DNA of 64,000 nucleotides from contig JAMXBD010000361.1 in assembly GCA_024138025.1 (NCBI GenBank), forward strand, positions 620,001 to 684,000. The letters run 5' to 3'. This DNA is from Combretum micranthum. Lineage: Eukaryota; Streptophyta; Magnoliopsida; Myrtales; Combretaceae. Below the pieces are notes generated by a model, which made no database searches, was not told the DNA's origin, and was given only the letters and a program-made list of their open reading frames with translations. Positions 1-14,010 of the stretch are shown here, piece after piece. Each line of letters opens with the position of its first letter. The stretch's first letter is position 1. The position numbers and the translations under genes were made by a program.

Positions 1-1105
1 GCCTCGAGAGGCGCTCTAAATGTGGCAGTCTGCCGTACACAATATTAAAGCCTAGAAATGACTTCCTTAGTTACGCAAAGGCTTTCATATCATGCACAAG
101 GCGTACAACACATCAGAGGGAACGCATCGGAATAATATAATTTACTTTGATAACAATTGAATAACAAGGTAAGAAGAATAAGTAACATAAAACATAAGCA
201 ATGTCAATTACAATTCTTAAGAGCATACCCTCGCTAATGTCTCTAGATCTATACAAATGCACTTCCTAAAAATATCTAAACATTAACATATCATATATAA
301 CTCATAAAGAAATTACATGAAAGTAAATCCATCATATGGTTCCACTTCTTCCACAAGAACTTAAAGATTCACCAACGATTTTTGAATATTCTAATTCTCG
401 AACATAACCACACACATACCTATTTCAACAAAAGCCTATGAGGGTGTAAGCCTACAACGAGTTTAGTGAGTTATTCCCTTTTATTTACACTGTGATTTCA
501 AACAAGTTTATTAATTTTCATCCATATGCTATGCATGCTATGCAATAATCACTTAAGTACACAAATATATATGGTTATCTGGAAACCATATATAGAACGG
601 ATTTAACCTGTCGCATCAAAGGTTGGGGAATTTAGATACGAAGATCCTTGCCATCTTCACTGCTAGTCTCCGATCACTTTGCTCTTAGTGATCGATTGGT
701 GCAGTTCATTATTGGGATGTATTCTCGGTACGCCTTAGTTCCCTAAGAATGAGTTTAACTTTTAGCCCTTCCAATTCCTCACGTAGGAGTAGCAATCCTT
801 ATGATGTGACTCGACGGATGCAATGCATGTCCATTTAATTTATATAAAGGAGGATTATAATTATGGTAGACTTAAAGGTGATCAAACAATCATCATACAT
901 ACATAAGCAACATGTAATATTAACAATACACTTAAACAATCATTTGTGGATTTCGATATGCTTAGCATCAATTGTCACACATACATAAAAGCATAAACAT
1001 ATAACCCATAACCCCATACATGTTCATTTTTATCTTATACTTAAAATTATAGTGCAACTACCTATAAGCACAAGTAAGGTAACGAAATTATGAGTGAGAA
1101 CTTAC

Positions 1106-1172
1106 TCGTCCATATCACAATCTTCTTAGTCGTAATAGTCCTCAAGAAGGGAAGTCTTGTATTCCTCATCAC
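1106..1172 (-). other. Conserved exon-like block in LTR copy L1
   Basis: On the minus strand this 67-nt block follows a CTAG acceptor-like site and precedes a GTAAGT donor-like site. It contains a short acidic frame ending EDYYD-stop. Equivalent blocks are at 34294-34362 (minus) and 58597-58663 (plus). Whether it is spliced is inference from the borders and from its conservation between diverged copies. Confidence 0.45.
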
Positions 1173-3352
1173 CTAGACAAAAGAAATACCCATAGTGAGT
1201 ATTTCACAAAAGTTCTTTTTAAACTTTCTAATTCTTTTTTGTTATTTTCGTCAAAATTCGGATTATGTGAAATCTCAACTTAAAACGGCTATAACTTGCT
1301 CATTTTAATCCGGAATTTTGCATATAAGATGTTGTTTTTTACATACTCGAAAAGATCTATCTATTTTTAAGGTTATTTTTAACATTTGAAGCCGTTCGAG
1401 CTAAAAAAAAGATTAGCGTAGATTTTACCTGAAAATTCTAGCCTTAATTTGTAATTTTCTAAATTTTATTTCATCCAAAAATTCCATATTAAACATGTAA
1501 ATACTTATTTAGTTGAAAAAAAATCCTTTTAATGTATACATAGACTCATATTATATGCATGATTCTAGTGATGTTGTTTTAACAATAAATTTTGTGAACA
1601 ATCTTTGTGGAAGTTACAGTTTAGTGAATGCTCATTCTTTGACTTATGATTAAATTGCTATTTTGTAAATTTGTGATTTAGCAAAAGAAAATCATAATTC
1701 AATATATATATATATATATATTTGTAAAGTCCTTAAAGGTCTTATATTTGTTCACAAATTCTTATTTAACAAATCATTTTATAAAACAGGGCTTTATTTA
1801 TTTGTGACATAAAACCTAAGTGTAGTTTTCTTCTAAAGGATTTCCTAGGTTTGACTCTTTGAAAAAAATTTAAATTCTTAGATTTTGTAAATGTGACTTT
1901 TAATTAAGGAAAATCATGATTTCATATTTATTTGGAATTCATGAATAGTTTACTTTCATATTAGCTTTTTTTAACTAATTATTTTTCAAAACATGAAACT
2001 TTATATGGTTGTGAGGGAAAATCATTCTAAGTTGTAAAGAAAAATGTTTTAACTTAAAAGGAATAGCTTGTTTTAAATTCTTATTACCATAATAACTCTT
2101 TTATAAATCCATAATTTTTCAATACATGGACCTTTGTTGGAAAAATCTTTAGTTTATTACAAGTGAGTGTTTATCTATCATAACTATTTATTTAATAAAA
2201 GAAAATGGATTTTTACCTCTTAAAACTTAGTTCCTTAAGTTGTATACCGATTCATTTCTAAGTGGTTTTCTTAACTAGTGAGTTGATTTTAAACTCGACT
2301 TAAAAAAGTTGTTTGATTCTTAATGTTTGTTAAAGTGTTGGTGATAATCTTATAAATAAGTTTTTAAGAAAAATTTATATAACAAAGAATTATCAACATT
2401 AAGGTTTTAATAAATTTCATGTTATTATTTTGAAAGATAGTGTTTATCTACTTAATTAAATCCTTGAGGAAATCTTTATTACTAATACTTTAAAAATTCA
2501 TGATGATCTTGTCTAAGTTTTTTAAAAAATTTATCAAAAACGAATTCTAAGCCTCTTTGATGGAAAAATCTTTGTTAAGAGACAAAGTTTATTTTAAAGA
2601 GAGTTTAGTAGCGTTTCCTTTATTAAACGAAAGAACTCCTTTTTATTTTTATTAAGACGACAGCAACAACATGGTCATGCATGAATATGATTATGTAGTT
2701 ATGTTAAAGACAAGAGTAACACATATAAAGAAAGAAAGAAATATAAGAATAAAGTAAGCATATATATGTAAGGTCAAGTATTAGGAGCTTTAGCTTCATC
2801 AAGGCTTTCTGGAACTAAAAATATACTAGTTCCAAATAGTTCCAAAAGAAAAGAAAGGAAAGAAAAAGTATAATAATGATAGCATGATAATAAGAGCAAT
2901 AATAATAAGATGTTAGGTTACTAAGCTTTTATACTCTAAGAATATATATATATATATATATACATATATACATAACTATATTTAGTAATATATAGAAGTT
3001 AGATTAGAAGCAATAAATAGTGCATAATATAATATCAACATAACAATAAATTTTTTTGCATGAATAAGAGCAAAACATGAACATATTGTTGTTTCTTTAC
3101 TACCCAGGGGTTCAAAAAACATATACTATGGTTATGTTAAGTTACATAACAGCAAGAATATTTGGAAACATTTACTTAAGGTTATGTGAAAGTGGAGGAA
3201 GAAAGGAAGCTTTAATAGTTGTATGGGGATGGTGATGGTGTAGGAAGAAGAAAGAGTTGGGAAGCAATTTTTGGAGAGAAATCTTGTATAGTGATTTTGA
3301 AAGAGTTTTGGTATGTAAATGAGAGGTGTGAAAGAAATTGAGGGAGATGCGG

Positions 3353-3361
3353 TATTTATAG
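3353..3361 (-). promoter_or_regulatory. TATA box of LTR copy L1
   Basis: The minus strand reads CTATAAATA here. The same box occurs at a comparable place in the copy at 54306-57924 (54973-54981 on +). It fixes the transcription direction of the family as running from the TGTAAAC end to the GTGACA end. Confidence 0.5.
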
Positions 3362-4799
3362 ATAAATGTGGAGGAAAATTAGATATAATAAAATAAATTA
3401 AAACAAAATAAAAATGAGAGAGAGAAAAGGGGAGATGGCACCGGTTCTAGAGGGAGAGGGGAGAGATGCTGTGAAAAGAAAATCATTTTGATAATTAAAA
3501 GTAAAGAAGTATAACAGAAGTTTAGTAAAAAGTTGTATTGGAAATGAAAATTGTAAATTATAGGTATGTAAGGTCATAAGAATAGATTGTAAGGAAAATT
3601 AGAGATAGGTGACTAGTCGAAATTGTGCAATGAATAAAAATACATGTAAACGGACTATATCAGATAATTTTAAATTCCGAAAAATTCTAAAACTAATATT
3701 TTTTGGAATCCTCATATTATTATGAGTCCATCGGTATTATCAGAATATTTTTACTATCCCGAGCCCTGGGATACGTCTTTCAAGAATGATCTTGCTCGTG
3801 TTATGAACGATCAAATTCTTAAGGAATCTGATCTTTTTAAGTTTTCCTATATTATTTCGAATGACGATCTACGATTATCTTAATTTTATTATTCTAGGGC
3901 TAAGAGCGCGGAATTGCTGGATCTAATCTCACTAGGGCTTGTTGTTGGCCTAGTTGACTTTAGGATCTGGTTTTAATTTTAGCTTTGAGATTTACTCTCA
4001 ATATTATAAAGTTATGTGCTTTATGACTATTTTACCTTTTTGGTTCAAAATTTAAGTTTTCACTTTATTTTTATGATTTATTTAGCATTTAATAATTCTT
4101 AGGATTCTTTAACGAGTCTAGGGTTATGGGTTGACTCTGTTTGACTTTTGATGGTAATTGAAAATTTTGATTTTAAAATTTATCAAAGTGTTTAAGGTTT
4201 TAGTATTTTGTCGTTGAGTATTATTTAGGTATATCATCTTAATTTGCGTGTTAGGGATCAGATGGATGATTTGTTTCACGTACGGATTTCAAATCGAATG
4301 TTTATTAAATTTCTTTTTTTTATTTTTATTTTTGAAGGTTCTCTTTTTTCTTAAGGTTTTCAAAATTCATATGTTGACCTTGTTTAGAATTTGGTTTTAA
4401 CTTGGGTTAGTTTTTAGGATCTTGGTTTCAGTATTTAACTCTAGATTATATTCTAAGAATTATAAAAAATTTGAGGGTTTACAGACATCAAAGACAAGAT
4501 TTCGTAATGAGTATCAGAAATTCAATACATAAAAATAATTAAGCTTAGATTTAAAGACCATAGGAAAGCAATAAATCAATAGAACTGTTAGTTAGGAAAC
4601 GATAACTTAAGGATGAACCGTTGGGGCTATAAATACATGATGATATAAAAACATATCCATAACTCACAATTTAGAGCTCGAATAAAGATTTCGATACTGT
4701 TGCTTTAGTTAGAGAATTCTAAAGCTCTTAGAGACTGAAACCGAAATTAGCCTATTAAGCCTAGAAAACCCTAATGGCGTGAGATAAAACCCTAAAAAT

Positions 4800-7554
4800 A
4801 ATTAATCGTGTAAATTTTAAACTCATAATTTGAACTTAAAGATAATCTAGAAAATTTGTGGAAGCTTTAGATAAATTTTTTGAGACAAAACTTCTATATA
4901 ACTAACATATTTATATCCGTATAATTTGATAAACTACTCTAAAACTTAGATAATTACTTATATAATTAAGGTACTTAATTATAAATGTATTATTTTGATG
5001 GAGATTGCATGATTTGTGGTTAAGAAATTATAAAATTTGCAACAGTCGAAACCCTTAAACAAATTGCCTAAATTGTCACACAACAAAGTGAAATTGACTA
5101 AGGATTTAGCCAATTGAAAATTCCCAATTAGATACCCTATTAATTGCAGCAATTAAAACGAAATTTCAAGAAGAAAAAATCACTCTCCTTTGCCTATAAA
5201 TACATTCATTAATTAGCTACAGACAAAGCATTTAAAGCACATAATAACAACCTAAAACAACAACACAAAACACAGCTTCATTTGAATAGCTTCAACAAGA
5301 CACAAATTCAAGCTTAGAAGTGAACAAAGTAAAGTAAGTAAAATTCGTTTTAAGTTAGTATGTATATTAAACATTAGCTTAAACAATGTTCTTATTAACT
5401 ATAGGTTTAGGCTAGATTTGGAAGGAGATTTAACAACCCAATCTCAACTCATACAAGGTAATATCTAACTCTATAACTCTATTTATACATCATGTATGTA
5501 TAGAAGCTAAGAAGTTGTACATGTTGTGATATCTATAAATTGTTGTACGTATATTTATATCAATTACAATAGCTAACAACCATAGAACAATACTAAAAAA
5601 AAAAAGCTAAAACACTAAGTATGATACATATAAGGTATAATAAAAATGAATTACGAACTAGGAAAAAATGAAGAAGATGATGAACAATGCGTACGCCAAT
5701 TGCGTAAGGGGTAAAGCTAGTGGCGTACACGAGTAAGCTAGTGGCCTTCGAGTCAGCTTACATTGGAACGAGTTACGTAAAATTTTGATACGTGAAAAAA
5801 ATGTATAAAGGCCGGTAACCTAAGATTCAAAGTCGACGGCTTTGATTTCCGGTGTATGTGTAAATTTTTTAGGATGAACTTGATTCATCCAAAACTGTAA
5901 TATATATAAGAGAAATAGAACATCAAACTAGATAAATAAATATGATGTTTTAGGAAGTAATATATTCAAATACTTGTTTAGTGATAAATTTTAACAATCG
6001 TTAAAAATTAGAATAATCTCTATTACAAAAAAGAAAAAAAAAGATTAGATTATGATATATGACTTGTAAATAGTAGAAATTGTTACCCTACGTAAACGAA
6101 TAAGGTTAAAAAATATAGTGAATAATAAATCCAATTTTCTCTTTACAAGTAGATATTAAAAGAATTAAAAATGTAGATAAGTTATAAATAGAGATGATGT
6201 AATCTCCAAAAATAAATAAATGAATGAATAAGATTAAGAGAAACACAATGAAAATTAATAATAAATAGGATACTTAGACACTCAATATGAGTTATTTATA
6301 CATATATAAATATCTTATTAGTGAATATTTATTTATTTACCTAATAGATAATATTGGACAAGTTGTGGATTTCCTTGAGGATTATTACGACTAGTCAATA
6401 TGAGCATGTGAGTAACTCAAATCTATTACACTGTTTGTGTTTGCAACTAGTAGCATATATAATGCAAAGATAATAATATGGTTGATGTGGAAGTCTGTTG
6501 AATATATAATATGAGTTATTTGTTTATGTTGACAAACTAAGACAATAAAAGCGATCATACGAATTGTTTGATGACTTGAGAAAGATATGATATATGTTTG
6601 TGTATAATGTATGACAACCATAACTTGATTAAGAATTATTGGCTTTATAATTAAAACAATCATGCATTACACGAACTGTATTATGGCATATTTTAAAAGC
6701 ATGATAGCCTGCTACGTATTATTATTTCGATTCTCTGTTAATGCTTGGTTTTTCTATACAAAAGACTAATAATTTTACATAAGATTTTCTTTGATCTGTC
6801 GACTCCATGGTAATTAAGTGGCAAAGAATGACGTCGCTCATGGTATCGTTTTGAAATTACTAGTTCTTGGGGGAGTCTCTAAGGCATGATGCAGGAAATG
6901 GTTAGTCAAAATATTCTTAAGAAGTGATAATTAAGACGAGCATTCATTGATTTTCATGTATGCATGTTTCTCCTGGATAATTGAGTCATTAAGTCAGAGT
7001 CCTTCGGCCCAAATGAGAGGGCATAAATCTTTACCCTATTTAGATTCTAGATCATCTAGACTTGTATTTGAGCATTTGTTTGATTGTTGCACTACATATA
7101 ATTGTTAATGAACTTGTTTGGCATGTAATATATCTGGTTATTCACTAAGCCTGTGGTTTCGCTCACTCTTAAAGACCTTTCAGGCTTATTCAATGACCTT
7201 AGCTCCTTCCTTTTAGGAGCATGACTGATAAAATTTAGAAGCTGGAAGAATATAGAATGTGTTGGGATAAGTTGTTTATTTTTTTATTTCCTAGTTATAA
7301 AATAGATAGTATTTGAAATATCAGTTTATGTATTTGGAGACTTATGAGATAGGAATATGGTCTGTAATATTATAATATTCAAGACTCGTGACGTTAGTTA
7401 TTTTGCTAAATTATAGCTTATACGTATTTGTCATTTCTTATCAATGCAACTAAAAGATCTTATTTGTTTGAAAATATGTCATTTCTGAAGGTATAACTAG
7501 TAAGAGTAACATGATGGATTGTATACTACTACTAAAGTACCATCGGGTGTGACA
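4800..7554 (+). mobile_element. LTR fragment of the same family (copy L2), plus orientation
   Basis: The stretch ends GGGTGTGACA at 7554, matching the family 3' end. Just before it are the family blocks with a CACTAAG motif and a pyrimidine-rich acceptor. A TATA box CTATAAATA lies at 5194-5202. The left end could not be fixed; a TGTAAA at about 4809 is one candidate, but no matching target duplication was found. The stretch from 4484 to 4800 holds no gene that I can see. The copy is diverged and probably internally deleted. Confidence 0.5.
5194..5202 (+). promoter_or_regulatory. TATA box of LTR copy L2
   Basis: CTATAAATA follows a pyrimidine-rich stretch, and an A/C-rich leader-like sequence comes after it. 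This matches the arrangement around the TATA boxes of the sister LTRs. Confidence 0.4.
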
Positions 7555-8320
7555 TAATTATTCTAAAATAAAAACTTTGGAAGCACATGTGTTTTAATTA
7601 GCTTTAGAGTATAAGTAATACTTGTATATAACTTAGTGCAAGTTTTTCCAATAAAATATTATAAAAGGTAGTCTACAAATGTTAATTTTAACCACAAGTG
7701 ATTGCAAAATTAAAAATAGATTATTATTATTTTTTATTTATTTTATGTTATACTTTTTTAAATGGAGTACATGCTTTATGGTAAGTATAGGCTACCTTGA
7801 CACTTGTATCCTCTATATAATTAATTATAAATTCAAGGTGGATATAGGGAATGAAGACCTAATATCCATATCTTATCTTATGAAATCATATACCATAAAA
7901 AAATACTTGTATCCTACCTTGAGCTACCAATACTCACCCAAACTTTATCCAGTCACGTAGGGTGCAAGTGGATACCCTATCGATGGAATTATTTGCTAAC
8001 TCCTACTAAATTACATTAAAATAGTTCTTTTCATAGAATTTTTATAAACAAAACGAGATAGATATTTTAAAGTAATAAAGATTTGAATACTAATTCTATT
8101 CAGTAAAACAAATGGAATACTTTCACAACATTCGCGTGCATATTTTCATTATTACTATTCCGAAATTTGGAAGATTTATTCGTATGTGATTATATCTCCA
8201 TTAGAAATTTAGAATGTCACATTGAAGGAAGCTCGTACAATTTCTTTGCGGGCCCTGTACTTTAAAGATCTCTACAATTTATATGATCCATGCTAAATAC
8301 GAACTTTATGTAGAATATTT

Positions 8321-8416
8321 TGGGCTGTGCATGGCGACCACCTCCATGGGCCAGAGAGAGAAAAGGTGGTTTGGAAAACCTTGGGCCAGGGATGAAACAG
8401 GCCATCGTAATTAACA
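8321..8416 (+). repeat. Direct repeat, first copy (second at 9442-9515)
   Basis: A stretch with GGCTGTGCATGGCGACC, CTTGGGCCA and GCCATCGTAATTAAC recurs about 1.1 kb downstream, diverged but in the same order, as GGCTGAGCATAGAGACC, CTTGGGCCA and GCTATCATAGTTAAC. It could be a local duplication or two copies of one dispersed repeat. Confidence 0.55.
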
Positions 8417-9441
8417 AAAGTCCATGTCAAGAGCTTTATTTATACACACACACATATATAAAGTTAATGAATGTATTTAAAAGAGAAAAAAAAAAGGCTA
8501 TTTATAGAGGATGTTAATAGTTGGTTGGATTTAATTCAATGGTCTAAATGAATCGAATTGTATTTAAATAGGTTTTGGGTATGTAAATCAAATTGTTATA
8601 TGAATTGAATCGCTTTAATTGCAATTCAGTTAAGCTGAAAATGGTTTTAAAAGTAACTCATTCTAATCGATATTACCATAATTTTTTGAGTTTCTAATTA
8701 AAATTAATATTTGAAATTGATGAATAATATATAAGATAAATCCGCATAAGATTATATGGTGGGAAAATTGCATCTTAATTGGCAGTGAAAGGGTGCAAGT
8801 CTTCTTGATAGATTAGAGATTGAAAGAAAAAAAAAAAAAGTAAAGAGGTTGAAGGTGAAATAAGAGAAAACAAAAGCAAAGAAATGAATAGGGCATACTG
8901 AAATGTCAATAAGGTTGGGAACTAATTACATCACCTATTTTTTTAGTTGTTAATTAAAAACAATTTGATTCAAGTTGAAGTAGATTAGTTCAAACTGAAC
9001 CTCAAAATTTGAAACCTCTCCAACATACAAGAGAAATATATTTTGTGGTTCAATCCAATTAGGTTCTCAATTTAATTAATTTGGTTTGGTTTGATAAACA
9101 ATCCTACCTATTTAAGAGATTAAATAGATGTATAATTTTATTTTTTCATTGAAATTATTTATCATGAAGTTATGAATAATTACTTGGACAAATTACTTTA
9201 TAAAGTGTGACTTGTACATATGGCAAGCAAGTGCAAAGCAAAGATGGTATGAAATTTTATTTATAATCCCAAATTTTAGAATTAGAACCTACTTGCTTGA
9301 TATAATATATCCTGCACATTTTATAAATTTTTCTATTATATTTTTACACAATATAAAACTTAAATTCAAATATCTTTTGCCCCTCCTTCTATTAAAATAC
9401 TCCTATTTCTATGCTAAACATGAGCTTCATAAAGAATTTCT

Positions 9442-9515
9442 TTAGGCTGAGCATAGAGACCACTCTATGATTTGGTAAACCTTGGGCCACGGAAGAAAGA
9501 GGCTATCATAGTTAA
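9442..9515 (+). repeat. Direct repeat, second copy
   Basis: This is the diverged partner of 8321-8416 on the same strand. No coding potential is shared between the two. Confidence 0.55.
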
Positions 9516-9678
9516 CATATAAGCTTGAGGAAAATAAAAATCAAGAGATATGTTTTTTATTTTTTATTTTTCAAGCAAGTCAACAATGTCTTAAGTCACC
9601 TATTTAAGATAATAAATAAATGGATAAGGTATTTTAGGATTAAAACCTATTTACATGATATAAAGTATTTTACAGAAG

Positions 9679-9921
9679 GGTAAATGTTTTGGTGGTACTA
9701 TAATTTTAGAAAATATGCAATTAGGTAACTAAACTTTGAAATTAATAAATCTAGTATTTAAAATTAATTTTTATAAATGCTAACTACTAGCATGCATAAA
9801 AAGTTTTTTCAGGTACTAAACTAATCAATTTTAAAGTTTAGATACTAAAATGATCAATTTTAAAGTCTAGTACTGAATTATTTAATTTTGAAATTTAGGT
9901 ATCTAATTTTATATTTTTACC
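9679..9921. mobile_element. MITE-like inverted-repeat unit with internal tandem repeats
   Basis: The unit starts GGTAAATG and ends TTTTTACC. The arms carry a shared ATTAGxTAxCTAAA-type core when one is reverse-complemented. Inside, 9814-9905 is an imperfect tandem repeat of about 29 bp (starts at 9814, 9843, 9871 and 9900). The GG-start resembles Mutator-type MITEs, but the flanking 9-mers do not match, so superfamily assignment is uncertain. Confidence 0.45.
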
Positions 9922-11305
9922 ATTTGCAACTTTAACCTTGAATATTTAATTTTTCTATTGTCTTTTTATACGATATATAACTTAAGTTCAAGTATCTTTT
10001 GCCCCCTTCTTTTGTTTGACACTATGCTTGGTAAGACTAAAGTCAAAAAAATATTATGACCATGAATAATAGAATTGTGTTTGATCACTTAAAATAAAAG
10101 TGAAAAGAATAAAAATAGGAAGAAACCGTTGAGATATTCTCATTTTTAATGCCCATTTGTTTTCCTCTCCACTTTTGGAGCGAAGGTAATCAAAACTATA
10201 AAAAATGACCAAAACTTAGAGATATACCACTAGAAACAAAGCTAAACATATAAAGTATTGGACATTATAGGCTATTTTCAACAATATTTCATTTGATTTC
10301 TTTTCATTTCCATCAAACTATTTGAATAAAAAATAATTTTTTATTTATTTTCCTTTCTTTTTTCTCCTATTCATTTTTATTTATTTTTACTCATTTATAC
10401 TTTACATAAAAATACCAAAGACAATATTAATATTTATATTTGAAGATACAGAGGAGGAAACTCTCTAAAACAAAATACAATACAAAGCTACTCAAAACTT
10501 AAAAATAATCTATTATTTAAAAGATTATCATACCAATATATAAATAATCGTAATTATGATAACTCATAAGATCATCACAGATCATTTATAAACCAGCTAT
10601 TTATTCTTCATAATTTATTGGATTAGGACTATTGAAACAACAAAAAAAAAAAAAGAAAAGAAAAAGAAAAGCCATCACTTATAAAATAATATTTTAAAAG
10701 TCAATAAAAGTAAAATCCCTTGTAAACTTGACATTAGTATAACTTACTTTAAAAAAAAATGATAAAAATCTTTCAAACCATTTCCAAAATCAGCCTGTAG
10801 CAGCTTACACGATTATTTAATACGAGCACACAATACACTTGTGATGTGGATATAAATTTAAATAATATGTAATGAATTATAGTAAAATATTTATTTGTAT
10901 ATATTACATTTTTTCTCTCCATTTTCATTTGAAGAGAAGGAAATAGATAAAAACATTGATGTGTATTAGTGTATAGTTATTTATATTCAGTGTTTGTTGT
11001 AAATATGAAGTTAATTTATAATTATATATCTATTTATTTTAAAATATTAAATACAATATATTCATCCGTTTATATCTTTTTTTTTCCCCTCTCGATCACT
11101 CTAGAAACACGAATCTTCTTGATTACGTTTTCTTAATCCTTAATCTTATCGAACTCCCATGGCCAAAAAAATATCTTGTCGAAGTCCGAGTTCATCCATA
11201 GCCGCCCGTGCCGGCAGAGTCAACCCCAACGTGTTTCTTCCGTTTGACTTTTCTTCCTAAACCTATCCCATAAAACAAAATCTCCATTTCCTCCAAACCC
11301 TAACA

Positions 11306-11686
11306 ATGGCGTCCATCTACACCTGCAAAGAATGTGGAACTAACCTCAACCTCAACACACTCCATCTCTACCCCCCTGACTTCTACTTCGAAGCAGGAAA
11401 CAAGGGTACTCTATCTTTTTCTTCCATCGACTCCACCAAGTTCAGGTTCAAACACGAAGACAAGATCATGCCATTTTTCGAAACCCTAAATTACTGGGGC
11501 ATACAGAGGAAGAGAACCCAGATTTTATGTAATAGCTGTGGGAAATTGGTGGGTTATGTTTATGATGATGGTCCTCCTATGACTGATAGTCCTGGACAGT
11601 TTCACATGGGTCCTAGTCAAGTCATACCTAGAGCTCCTAGATATAGATTTAAGAATAAGGCCTTGCATATAACTTCTGAGACTTGA
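11306..11686 (+). CDS. Zinc-ribbon protein, At4g08330-like family
   Basis: This single-exon gene encodes 126 residues. I recognise it as a member of the plant family annotated as uncharacterized protein At4g08330, chloroplastic; its biochemical role is not established. Two CxxC pairs, C7/C10 (CKEC) and C75/C78 (CNSC), fit a zinc ribbon with the connecting segment looped between them. The C-terminal third is rich in Pro, Gly and Arg with no membrane segment. The first ATG follows an A-rich context (AACAATGGCG) and lies just after a CT-rich 5' leader, so this start is well supported. The N-terminus is not an obvious transit peptide, so plastid location is doubtful from sequence. The gene is intact. 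Confidence 0.88.
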   Translation: MASIYTCKECGTNLNLNTLHLYPPDFYFEAGNKGTLSFSSIDSTKFRFKHEDKIMPFFETLNYWGIQRKRTQILCNSCGKLVGYVYDDGPPMTDSPGQFHMGPSQVIPRAPRYRFKNKALHITSET

Positions 11687-13689
11687 TGATTATCATTGTA
11701 TTGGGTTGTTTTCGTTTCATGATATCATCAAAGTACTTTGTGGGTATATATATAGTTGTGTTTGATTTGTTGTACACAGTTGCATATGTAAATGTGAGAG
11801 AAGATTGATGATACTGTCTTATTATTTGTCATACGAGTTTGTTTTCTTATCCAATCAGTGAGTGAATCATGATTCTTTTCTTTGTCTGTGGATTTGGTGT
11901 AAGAACTGAGAAGTGCAACTTTAATGTAGTGAGCCGTGTTACAATTATTTCATGATCTCTATAATACAAATTGAGGAGCAAAAGCATCCCCTTTCATCTG
12001 TGGATCGTTTTGAGCACTGGTTGAGCCACTGTCTTAGTGTTCAATTTAATAAATCTTTTTTAATGTTGAAGAGATCTTAAAAACATTTCAGTCCATGTTG
12101 CTGCACGCACTGTATGTCACAGGGTCGGCCAATCCATTTTGGCAGATATAAACTGTATCGAATCATAAACTTTAAGAGTTGTGGATTTAATATAACGGGA
12201 AGAAGTTTAGAATCAGATTGTACAAGTGAAGATGTGTGGAACTATACTATGTACACGGTACGATTTTTATACAGGAATGGTGGTCAGAATCTAATAATAT
12301 GGAATTGAGATTTTGTGGGTTTTTGTCTTGGTTTTGGTATAGGTTAAGTGATGGGTTATTACGTTATTACGTATGCTTTTTGATACTGTATCCAAGCTTA
12401 TGAGTGGATTAAGAAATGTACTGGGTTTTGCTCTACGAGAGCTGAGTTGGTGTCTTTCTTCTGTTTACTTTAAGGAGAAGACTCTCTTCATAATTAATTG
12501 TATTTGCAAATTTGATGATTTTGGTCGATTTTTGTTTATAAAGGTTTCATTCTTGTCAGTGAGGATGGTTTCTTCCCTTCAATAAATAACCTGTTTCTGG
12601 ATTTCCTATATTTATTCTTGTTTTGAAGACTTTTAGATAATAATTAGTTTTAGTATTAAAGCTATTGCAGATATTCAACTGTGTAGCAGAACCTTTCACA
12701 AGTTTGTTATTCAGTCCTTAAGATGGAATAAAACCAAAAAAAAGAAAAAAAAAGGAACTGATCGACAAGGTTTATGCATATCAATTGAATGTTTGGAAAG
12801 TTTTGCAATAAAATCATAATGCATAGGAGTGATTACAGTTTTCCCTTTCAAGAGTGCTCTTGATGCAACTCTTGAAGATAAGAGAGCTAGATGATATGGA
12901 GTTGGGTTTTGGGTTTTGATGTATGGGTTGTGCATGGGACAATGCGCTTAGTTCTGTACTGCAATGGTCAATGAGTTAATTTGGTTTCTTTTGTTAGTTT
13001 GCTGCTGGAAATATGCTGTTTCCATAAATTATCGAACTTGTGAATGGTAAAGGAGCTTGTGTCTGTTGAGTGGGGGTCTTTTCTTGTATACTGCTTATGG
13101 TCTATCCAACTAACCATGTAAATGGCTACAGTTTCTTTCTTAGTGCTGCACGGCTGCACACTTGGGTTCTTCATTTATTGTCTTCAATCAGAAGTGCGTT
13201 ATTTTATTTTATTTTGTTGTTGGATTTCCTCGGCTCTTCTCCTTGTTGATTTTATGCTATCCTTCTTGGCTTTAAGAGATGTAGAAGCACCGTCAAGTTA
13301 TCTACATGTGCTACTCAGTTATATGTGGAATAGCTGTAAACAACCATATTGAATCAGAATTCAGTTTTACTGAACATATTTGATCTTAAGTTGGTGGAAG
13401 ATATTGCAAATATATCCATTGTCAAATGCTAGGGCTATCCCTAGAGCTTCTATGTAGATAATGGATGCTACCGTGCACTTAAATACAAACCTGTAGAACT
13501 TGACGATCGGTTTTTTTTTTTTTTTTTTTCTTTTATCTTACTTGTTTGGTATGTGGCAGGAAGGGGCTTTGAGAATTTCATGTTTGCTTCTTCTTGTTGA
13601 ATGTTTGTTATGCTAATGTTGATTTGTGAATATAAGAAGCTCCCTTTCTGAGTGCAACTTCTACTCTGAGCTAAAACCATACTTTCCAA

Positions 13690-14010
13690 ACTCTCTATGA
13701 TGTTGCTTAGTATTCTGTGTTATTTGACCTTCCAGCAGTGAACAATTAATTGCGACCATATTTTTCTGGCGTATTCTTTTTTTGGCGCTTTTTCTTAATT
13801 GTGAGTGAAATGGATGTTCGTGCTGGACACTGTTTTCTAGTTTATAATCTTCAGGTGGCAGTTTGACAGACACTGTTTTACCTGGCTGCTCTATTTGAAG
13901 AATATTCTTCCAGTTCCTGGAAATGCAGGTGTGGGGTGAGACCAGCAACGTAGTATAGGTAGAATAACTGAGAATCCGAATTACTTGTTGTATGTCAGGT
14001 GATTGAAATG
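13690..14010 (+). repeat. Diverged direct duplication, copy 1
   Basis: Ordered matches to 14388-14700 include GTTGCTTAGT, ATTAATTGC, a CTTTTTCTTAA block, CTCTATTTGAA followed by a TTCTTCCAGTTCCTGGAA block, and GAGAATCCGA. The spacing between copies is about 690 bp. The reading frame is not conserved between copies, which argues against a protein-coding duplication. Confidence 0.55.

Larger units (their letters stand above)
1..4483 (-). mobile_element. Very long LTR (copy L1), near complete, cut by window start
   Basis: This is a retrotransposon LTR read on the minus strand. Its minus-strand 5' end is the TGTAAAC-type end at 4483, seen on the + strand as a terminal TTTACA. Its other end lies about six bases before the window, because the first bases align with the start of the copy at 61378 after the leading TGTCAC. 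It shares blocks with the solo LTR at 33169-36841, including the exon-like block at 1106-1172 and a minus-strand TATA box at 3353-3361. No primer-binding site or polypurine tract is visible next to 4483, so a solo LTR is more likely than an element end. The sequence outside the window would decide this. The lineage is not identified. Confidence 0.75.
7555..11060. other. AT-rich intergenic sequence
   Basis: No gene is supported here; the open frames are short and of AT-rich low-complexity composition. It holds a diverged direct repeat (8321-8416 and 9442-9515), a MITE-like unit (9679-9921) and several A or T runs. Between the direct repeats, 8515-9110 has a loosely palindromic arrangement of GGTTTGGTTTGAT-like motifs that may be a decayed inverted-repeat transposon. 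I found no target duplication for it. Confidence 0.6.
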
